From: an uncultured Methanobacterium sp.
GTDB lineage: Archaea; Methanobacteriota; Methanobacteria; Methanobacteriales; Methanobacteriaceae
Assembly: GCF_963665055.1 (NCBI RefSeq)
Contig: NZ_OY762016.1
Location: forward strand, 1 to 16,881
DNA length: 16,881 bases
Direction: 5' to 3'
Numbering within the stretch: position 1 is the stretch's first letter; each line of letters starts with the position of its first letter. The translations under genes were made by a program, and so were the position numbers. Under the pieces are notes generated by a model. The model ran no database searches. It saw only the letters and a program-made list of their open reading frames with translations, and had not been told where the DNA came from. Below, one piece after another: positions 11,678-16,881 of this stretch.

Positions 11678-12446
11678 GATCATCACTTATCAGATCTCTG
11701 GTGTTATCATAACCTCCATCTTCATGGAATAAACCCAGTGATAAATATTTGTTGGTAACAGTGAACGCAATTTTCACATCCGGTATAACCCAGAATTTGA
11801 CCTTATCCTGCGACATGAAATTCTGGAGATACTCTAAATTCTCACTATCAATACCATCCATGGTCTGGTCGACTATATCCTGGGTAAGGATGAGTTCTAC
11901 ATCTATACCATGTTCAACCACTAATTTTTTGTAAATATCAATGTAATCGAAACGGAAAATAGGTGAAACACCTTTAATATACTCTGCTCCGGATATTATC
12001 TTCTGGTAGGTTTCATGTGGTTTGAAAATTTCCCCAGACTCAGATTCAATCAGTATAGAGTTGTGGAGATCCCCGATATTCTTTATTAATTCCGGGGGGA
12101 TACAGCTCAGGTCATGTTTAATCCACAGCTTCTGAAATTTAGTAATAGCTGCATTGGTTTTTATGTTTTCAATGAGGTTGGTGGTTATGATCTCCCCCAG
12201 AGAAGTTAGAGCGTATTTTTCTTGTTTCTTTGTGGTTATTTTTCTTTTTTCAAGTTCACTGAGGTTGTGGGATAAAGTGGAACTGCTTATTCCTGTCTTT
12301 TTTTTCAGGTCGCTCATGTTTTGGAGACCTTCACTGAGACAGATTAAAATAGTTACTCTAACTGAAGAACTGGAAGTGTATCGCATGAGGTCTTTTGTTT
12401 CGGAATAGATATCAAGATAATTAACATTAATTTTAACTGCCCCCAA
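11607..12446 (-). CDS. FilR1-type winged-helix transcriptional regulator
   Basis: This is a DNA-binding regulator of the methanogen family with an N-terminal ArsR/MarR-like winged helix and a FilR1/DUF1724-type ligand or sensor domain. Residues about 20-90 hold the helix-turn-helix: RVTILICLSEGLQNMSDLKK leads into TGISSSTLSHNLSELEKRKI. Residues about 95-275 form the second domain, with no membrane segment. The frame begins at TTG 12446 with no good Shine-Dalgarno sequence, and the next in-frame ATG is at residue 22, so the start is uncertain. The end overlaps the UbiA gene by about 71 bases, suggesting that the regulator may control it. A palindrome just upstream may be its own operator. Confidence 0.85.
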   Translation of the reverse strand: MGAVKINVNYLDIYSETKDLMRYTSSSSVRVTILICLSEGLQNMSDLKKKTGISSSTLSHNLSELEKRKITTKKQEKYALTSLGEIITTNLIENIKTNAAITKFQKLWIKHDLSCIPPELIKNIGDLHNSILIESESGEIFKPHETYQKIISGAEYIKGVSPIFRFDYIDIYKKLVVEHGIDVELILTQDIVDQTMDGIDSENLEYLQNFMSQDKVKFWVIPDVKIAFTVTNKYLSLGLFHEDGGYDNTRDLISDDHGAVTWGNQLFEYYRDQAQKLEL

Positions 12447-12476
12447 TTTTTTTATTATTATTACAAATTGCTTATG

Positions 12477-12512
12477 AATACAAAATATTTGTATTTACAG
12501 ATACTTGTATTC
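12477..12512 (-). promoter_or_regulatory. candidate operator of the FilR1-type regulator
   Basis: AATACAAA and TTTGTATT form perfect 8-bp arms around a 3-base spacer (12477-12495). A second similar site, GATACTTGTATTC (12500-12512), follows. Both lie between the box A at 12526-12537 and the gene start, around the expected transcription start, where a repressor would block initiation. Confidence 0.55.
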
Positions 12513-12525
12513 TAAATGCTGTATC

Positions 12526-12537
12526 CTAATTTATAAT
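12526..12537 (-). promoter_or_regulatory. box A of the FilR1-type regulator gene
   Basis: On the minus strand this reads ATTATAAATTAG. Transcription starting about 25 bases downstream would begin near 12506, within the inverted repeats. Confidence 0.45.
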
Positions 12538-12874
12538 AGTCATATAAAAATGTTAATATTCACTAATATTTTTATGGGTAAGTACTAAATAAATTACATT
12601 TTACCAATGTAAATTCCATTTAAAATTAATAATATGAACTTTAGCTTATGTTCAACTTAATTGGAGGTTATTTTAAAAATTGTATGGTTAAAATGACTTT
12701 AATTCTCTATTTAAAATAGTATTGATGTTTAATTTCATTAGGGTGATTAAATTTTATTATTTTATTTCATTATTCCTTCTGTTCATTTAATTTATTCCCT
12801 TATCTTATTCTTTAACTATTTTTTTATCCATTCTCCTTACTTCGTTTTATCAATTCCCATTATTCCTTCCTTTT
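12538..12874. other. AT-rich spacer between nth and the regulator gene, no gene seen
   Basis: No open frame, RNA gene or clear tandem repeat was seen. The part close to nth is T/C-rich on the plus strand, with recurrent TTATTCCTT-like segments of low regularity. Confidence 0.5.
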
Positions 12875-13516
12875 TTATTCATCCTGTTCTTTCAGTTCCT
12901 GGTAATAGTCACAGAGTTCCTGTAGGGGACATTCCTCATGTTTGGGGGATTGGGGTCGGCAGATGGTCTGTCCGAACTGGACCATCAAATCATTTAGTTC
13001 AATCCAGTACTCTTTGGGAACTATTTTTTCAAGTTCTGCTTCAGTTTCTTCAGGGTGTTTGGTGTTAACCAGGCCCAGTCGGTTACTTATGCGGTGTACG
13101 TGCACATCCACTGGAATGGCTGGTTTCTGGAAACCGTAAACCAGTACACAGTTGGCTGTTTTGCGTCCCACACCTGGTAGTTCCAGGAGGTTTTTCATAT
13201 CATCCGGGACCTGGCCTTTGAATTTGTCAAGGAGCTTACGGGAAACTTCCACTATACGCTGGGCCTTAACATGGTAGAAACCTGCCGGACGGATCAGTGG
13301 CTCAAGGAGAGCTGGGTCTGCTTCAGCAATCTCATTAATGCTGTGGTACTCGGAAAAAAGTTGTGCCGAGGCCTGGTCTGTATTATCATCCCGTGTTCTC
13401 TGGGATAATATGGTCCTGATCAGAACCCGGTAAGGGTCTCCATCTTCAAACACCCGTAGATCGTACTGCTGCTGAAGACGTTCCATAATCAAGTCTACAC
13501 GTTCATCTAAATTCAT
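12875..13516 (-). CDS. nth: endonuclease III (DNA glycosylase/AP lyase)
   Basis: The enzyme removes oxidised pyrimidines and cuts at abasic sites in base excision repair. The 213-residue protein matches the family in length. The helix-hairpin-helix LLELPGVGRKTA contains catalytic Lys119, and VDVHVHRISNRL contains catalytic Asp137. The C-terminal iron-sulfur loop normally has C-x6-C-x2-C-x5-C; here it is C186-x6-His193-x2-C196-x5-C202, so the second cysteine is His. The His codon is CAT, two changes from a Cys codon, so this is not a simple read error. AAGGGA lies ten bases before the ATG. It is transcribed with the same polarity as the GTPase, aroA and valS, but after a 300-bp spacer with repeats. 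Confidence 0.95.
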   Translation of the reverse strand: MNLDERVDLIMERLQQQYDLRVFEDGDPYRVLIRTILSQRTRDDNTDQASAQLFSEYHSINEIAEADPALLEPLIRPAGFYHVKAQRIVEVSRKLLDKFKGQVPDDMKNLLELPGVGRKTANCVLVYGFQKPAIPVDVHVHRISNRLGLVNTKHPEETEAELEKIVPKEYWIELNDLMVQFGQTICRPQSPKHEECPLQELCDYYQELKEQDE

Positions 13517-13822
13517 AACTGGTTCCCTTCTGGTGTTTAACAGTCGTTAAGAATGATTATAATAAATTACAATGTTTATAATAATTTAAATGAAAATTAT
13601 AGTTTTAAACAGGGATTATAGTTTTAAACTGGTTTTGTTTTTAGAAGAATTATAGTTTTAAACAGGGGTTATAGTTTTAAACAGGGATTATAATGCATGA
13701 ATGATTTTTTTAAACAAAGTTTTTGTTTTAAACATGGATATTATTTTAAACAGAATTTCATGGTAAAACAATTAATAAAAATGTTAAGGTCGTTTTTTAA
13801 AGGTGTTATGTTGATAAAATAA
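13517..13822. other. spacer between the GTPase gene and nth
   Basis: No gene was seen. Most of it is the repeat array at 13596-13690 plus further TTTTAAAC-bearing fragments to about 13760. The nth promoter must lie here or upstream of the GTPase gene. Confidence 0.55.
13596..13690. repeat. four 19-bp repeats upstream of nth
   Basis: ATTATAGTTTTAAACAGGG occurs at 13596 and, with small changes, at 13615, 13649 and 13668. A 16-base interruption separates the second and third copies. Shorter TTTTAAAC pieces recur at about 13710-13755. Confidence 0.88.
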
Positions 13823-14347
13823 TTATTTATTTGAATTAACCAGTTCCAAAAGAGTTTCCACTCCTTCCATTACTCCCTCTCCTTCCTGGGCAATGGTGGG
13901 AATTACAGGGGCATCAGAATCTATCTCCAGATTACCAGATTTCAGATCCTGCTTATTGGCGAAAACAACGTAAGGAACCTGGAAACCGTTTAAACGTTCG
14001 AGAATTTCTAGGTCAGTGGATGTGATCCCGTTACAATTATCCACTACTAATATTGCTCCATCTAAACCCTCTGAGAGGATCCTGCGCATGAAGCGGAAGC
14101 GTTCCTGACCAGGGGTTCCGAAGAAGTGCACTTTTTCACCATTTATCATGGTGTTACCATAGTCCAGAGCAGTGGTGGTTCCATTGTATTCAACTTTGGC
14201 CCTGTTGTTACAGATATGTTCTAAAGTAGTGGTTTTCCCAGAGTTATAGGTGCCCAGAACCACGATTTTGGTTTCCTTATTTTGTTTCATTTTAACCGCC
14301 TGCAAAAATATTTCCAGTGTTGCGTGAATATTCAAAATCTTTTTCAT
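13823..14347 (-). CDS. small Ras-like/COG2229-type GTPase
   Basis: This is a single-domain GTP-binding protein of the archaeal/bacterial group near MglA and Srp102; its partner is unknown. In the 174-residue reading, the P-loop is GTYNSGKT (32-39), the switch I Thr region is NGTTTALDYG (55-64), G3 is FFGTPGQERF (75-84; the family has Gly where Ras has Asp) and G4 is NKQD (131-134). Residues 1-19 precede the usual first strand, so ATG 14290 (residue 20) may be the real start; neither start has a strong Shine-Dalgarno sequence. It lies between aroA and nth on the same strand. From memory a similar nth-GTPase-aroA-valS order occurs in Methanothermobacter, which would support a conserved cluster. 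Confidence 0.85.
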   Translation of the reverse strand: MKKILNIHATLEIFLQAVKMKQNKETKIVVLGTYNSGKTTTLEHICNNRAKVEYNGTTTALDYGNTMINGEKVHFFGTPGQERFRFMRRILSEGLDGAILVVDNCNGITSTDLEILERLNGFQVPYVVFANKQDLKSGNLEIDSDAPVIPTIAQEGEGVMEGVETLLELVNSNK

Positions 14348-14500
14348 TAATCAGTGCATAATACCTATCCCTTACACGTATCATTCTATTATCTTATTTA
14401 ATAAGTATCTTTTATTAAACTATTCCCTTATCCACTCTGGTTATTCATATCTTATTCACTGGTTATTTCTATTTTAGAAATTGAAAAAGAGTAACTGTTT

Positions 14501-15887
14501 TTAGATGATTTTGATGGGGCATCCCAAACCTTCCATTACTTGGGGGAAGTTGGGGAAAGATACCCTGTGAGCAGCTGCACCTTTGATGCGCACTCCCCCT
14601 GTAAGGAGTCCTACCAGGGTGAGGGCCATAACTAGGCGATGATCATCGTGGCTTTTGACCACACCACCATGTGCTCCGCCATGGATAAGGAGACCATCCT
14701 GCTCTTCTGTCACATCTACTCCCAGTTTGGTTAATTCAAGGGCCATGGTATGCACTCGGTCAGTTTCCTTAAACCGGGCGTGTTCCACTCCGGTTATATG
14801 TGATGTTCCCTGGGCCACTGCAGCTAGGGCCGCCACAGTAGGTAAGAGATCTGGTGAATTTTCCAGGTTAACATCTATTCCATTAAGATCACAGGTTGAC
14901 TTAGTGGGTTTTGTCTGATCATCACTGGTTGATAACTCATTATTTGATGATAGTTTGTCATCTGGTTAATGACTTATTGTTGGATAATGGCTTATCACTG
15001 GATGATACTGTTCCTTTCACTGTAACCTGGTCTTCCTTAACAATGATTCGAGCACCCATTTCTTCGAGAATATCCAGTATTATTTTATCGCCCTGCTTGG
15101 ATTCTCTGAAGAGGTTTTGAACAGTTACTTCTCCATCTAAAATGGCAGCAGCACTTAAAAGGTATGATGCAGAGGAGTAGTCTCCTTCAATGGTGTAATC
15201 CCTGGCGTTATAAGTTTGTTTATCCAGGTGGAACTGGTTTCCGGGTTCCTGCTGGCAGTGCACCCCGAACTTTTCCATGATATCCAGGGTCATCTCCACG
15301 TAGGGTTTGCTCTTGAAATCTCCAACCACCGAGAGGTCCACGGGATTCTGGGTGTAGGGGGCTGAAAGGAGGATCGACGAGATGTATTGTGAACTTACAT
15401 CGCCCTTAATCTGGCTTTTTCCTCCGTAAAATCCATTTTTTATGACCATGGGTGGTAATCCATTCTCTTGGGTGGAATAGGCTTTCACTCCCAGTTTTTT
15501 CAGGGAGTTCAGGAGGTCCTGCATGGGTCGTCCGCGCAGGGAATCATCACCAGTGAGCACGGTACATCCTGGGGCCAGGCTGGCCATGGTGGTTAGAAAA
15601 CGGAGGGTTGTGCCACTGTTTTTAAGGTCCAAAACATTGTGGGGTGTTTTAAGATCTCCTGCTGTGCCCTGAACAGTGCACATGTCGTCCTGAATTTCAA
15701 TTTCGCATCCCAGGGCTTGGCAGGCTTCCAAGGTGGCCATGGTATCTGCAGAGTAGAGGGGATCCCTTAGATAAGATTCTCCTTTAGCCAGACATGCCAC
15801 TAATAAAGCACGATGGGTGTAACTTTTGGATGGTGGAGCCTTTACCACTCCTTTTATTTCACTGGCCTTTTCTACCTTTAATTCCAC
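14501..15887 (-). CDS. aroA: 3-phosphoshikimate 1-carboxyvinyltransferase, frameshifted within an insertion
   Basis: AroA joins phosphoenolpyruvate to shikimate-3-phosphate, the sixth step of the shikimate pathway to aromatic amino acids. The first frame (to 14958) has APPSKSYTHRA, NSGTTLRFLT, RGRPMQDLL and YSSASYLLSAA. The second (open to 14501) has DLLPTVAALAA, ARFKETDRVH and DDHRLVMAL; together these are all the family motifs. The break sits near 14960 in a low-complexity insertion and is repaired by skipping one base, or by restoring two bases (ACCAGTGATGAC instead of ACCAGATGAC). GTG 15887 is chosen as start because AGGTGA (15893-15898) lies five bases upstream and the product then begins MELKVEK, like related proteins; the frame extends to GTG 15896. 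The valS stop is about 225 bp upstream on the same strand. Confidence 0.93.
14891..15008 (-). repeat. low-complexity repeat-derived insertion in aroA
   Basis: Between VTVKGT and DLNGIDVNLE, which should be nearly adjacent, there are about 39 residues rich in Ser, Asp, Asn, Lys and Thr. Two units are recognisable (SDKPLSNNKSLT and DDKLSSNNELST), followed by a decayed third starting SDDQ. The frame break lies at the junction of the first two units. Confidence 0.7.
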
Positions 15888-15892
15888 CTTTA

Positions 15893-15898
15893 TCACCT
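15893..15898 (-). promoter_or_regulatory. Shine-Dalgarno site setting the aroA start
   Basis: AGGTGA on the minus strand, five bases before GTG 15887. The alternative GTG at 15896 lies inside this site. Confidence 0.65.
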
Positions 15899-15907
15899 AA
15901 TTTCTTT

Positions 15908-15998
15908 AGTACCTAGTTTTAGTACCTAGTTTTAGTACCTAGTTTTAGTACCTAGTTTTAGTACCTAGTTTTAGTACCTAGTTTTAGTGCTTAGTATT
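15908..15998. repeat. seven 13-bp tandem repeats in the aroA leader
   Basis: AGTACCTAGTTTT is perfect at 15908, 15921, 15934, 15947, 15960 and 15973, with a changed copy at 15986. The array ends ten bases before the aroA Shine-Dalgarno site, so it is transcribed as leader or is part of the promoter. Confidence 0.95.
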
Positions 15999-16112
15999 TT
16001 CAGTCGATTCCTCAAATACAATTTTCAATTTCAAGCTAATTTGAATTTATTGAGTTTTACCTCAATATAATGCATTTAGTTTGATTTTGGTATATTTTTA
16101 GATTAGAATTTC

Positions 16113-16881
16113 TCAGATCACCAGTTCTATGACTAGATCCAGTTCTTCCATCAAGGATTAACTCAACTTTCTCCCCGGTGCGACCTACCAGTTCTTTGGT
16201 GGTGGAAATATGGTCTGCAGTGATCTGGGATCCTTCAATATCAATAAAACCATCCTTTTCCATGTTTTCAGCTATTTCCTGTGGTCCACTGGATTGTAGG
16301 TATTTCACAATAACTGGGGCCTGTCCCTTGAACTCCGGTCCGATTTTATCCATACGGGGAGTAACTTCCACCACTATCTCCCGTACGTCGGGTTTATCCG
16401 TGGTTACTGTTAACTCTTTAACACGCATTGTGCCCTGGATATCTTCCTTGTAGTGTTGAAAGCTGTTTGTAGATTGTCTGCGAATTAGTGTGTATGGTTG
16501 CACTCTTCAGTGGGGTGTTAAGTGGCATTTTCTTGCTGGCTTTAAACCTTCTTAACTCACCAATAACTTCTGCTCCCAACTGACCCAGTTCATCCGCTGC
16601 AGGATCAAGCAGTTCTTCAACTACTTCCGGCCATTTTTCCTGATGAATACTCTTGAATCCCTTAGTTTGGTATTTTAAATCATTACTCTTCAATTCACTA
16701 CCCTCTTCTCCACTACTCCCGTATCCTTCCAGGTAGTAATGGATCTCCTCGGTGAAGTGTGGTGTGAATGGTGCCAAGAGTCTTAAAGATGTTTGAATAA
16801 CGGTGTTCAGGGTGTAAAGTGCGGCCTGTTTTGATTCTCCTTCTTCATCTGTATAGAGTCGGTACTTAACTGCTTCAATGT
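16113..16881 (-). CDS. valS: valyl-tRNA synthetase, C-terminal part, two frameshifts
   Basis: ValS charges tRNA-Val in the cytoplasm and is essential. The window holds only the C-terminal anticodon-binding and tail region; the catalytic HIGH and KMSKS domains lie beyond the right edge. The first frame, open from 16881, reads IEAVKYRLY, then LRLLAPFTPHFTEEIHYYLE, then ELGQLGAEVIGELRRFKASK, all typical of archaeal ValS. It stops at 16418. Skipping one base near 16450-16490 continues with KEDIQGTMRVKELTV and DKIGPEFKGQAP. In that frame the end (to 16057) looks non-coding; skipping one more base at about 16135 gives EELDLVIELVI and a stop at 16113, a more natural C-terminus. A polar insertion of about 26 residues lies at roughly 16650-16729. 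Indel errors are the likely cause because the gene is essential. Confidence 0.9.

Noticed and set aside
14655..15120. Plus-strand open frames opposite aroA
   Set aside because: They overlap conserved aroA codons on the other strand and have no recognisable features.
15908..15998. Regular repeats resembling a CRISPR array (also 10602-10697)
   Set aside because: Units of 13 and 16 bp are directly adjacent with no unique spacers, and no cas genes are present.

Overview
The window looks like chromosomal DNA of a methanogenic archaeon of the Methanobacteriales, most likely Methanobacterium or a close relative. This rests on gene content: an archaeal DHH phosphoesterase with a DnaJ-type zinc finger, a FilR1-type regulator, HisKA_2 sensor kinases, a KaiC-like ATPase and an anaerobe's rubrerythrin/desulfoferrodoxin pair. 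Shine-Dalgarno sequences (GGAGGAT, AGGTGA, GAGGT), TATA-like box A elements, oligo-T run-outs and very AT-rich spacers agree with it. The genus is an inference, not a database match.

Layout. At 1-1945 (-) lies most of a membrane-bound PAS sensor histidine kinase, cut by the left edge just before its phospho-accepting His motif and broken by a frameshift. An AT-rich spacer with degenerate repeats follows. Next come rubrerythrin (2579-3164, frameshifted) and desulfoferrodoxin (3403-3780), a pair that removes peroxide and superoxide in anaerobes. After about 600 bp without a gene there is a small lipoprotein (4383-4877) and a large RecJ-like DHH protein (5146-7323). A tight three-gene operon, 7661-10519 (+), encodes a double-domain KaiC-like ATPase, a stand-alone receiver protein and a HisKA_2 histidine kinase. 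It converges on the minus-strand block.

The minus-strand genes, in transcription order from the right edge, are valS (C-terminal part, frameshifted twice), aroA (frameshifted inside a low-complexity insertion), a small GTPase, nth, a FilR1-type HTH regulator with a palindromic operator candidate, and a UbiA-family prenyltransferase overlapping the regulator gene. Mostly housekeeping functions (translation, aromatic amino acid synthesis, DNA repair) sit beside one regulatory pair.

Two things stand out. First, five frame breaks in four genes can all be repaired by skipping one base. Since valS is normally essential and single copy, single-base insertion errors in the assembly are likelier than real pseudogenes. 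Second, short tandem repeats with 13-31 bp units of differing sequence occur in most intergenic regions. Similar repeat-derived, Ser/Glu/Asn-rich insertions occur inside two or three of the proteins. No CRISPR array, tRNA, rRNA, transposase or integrase was seen. The candidate for an undescribed system is the KaiC-receiver-kinase operon, in which both receiver domains have lost the usual acidic pocket.
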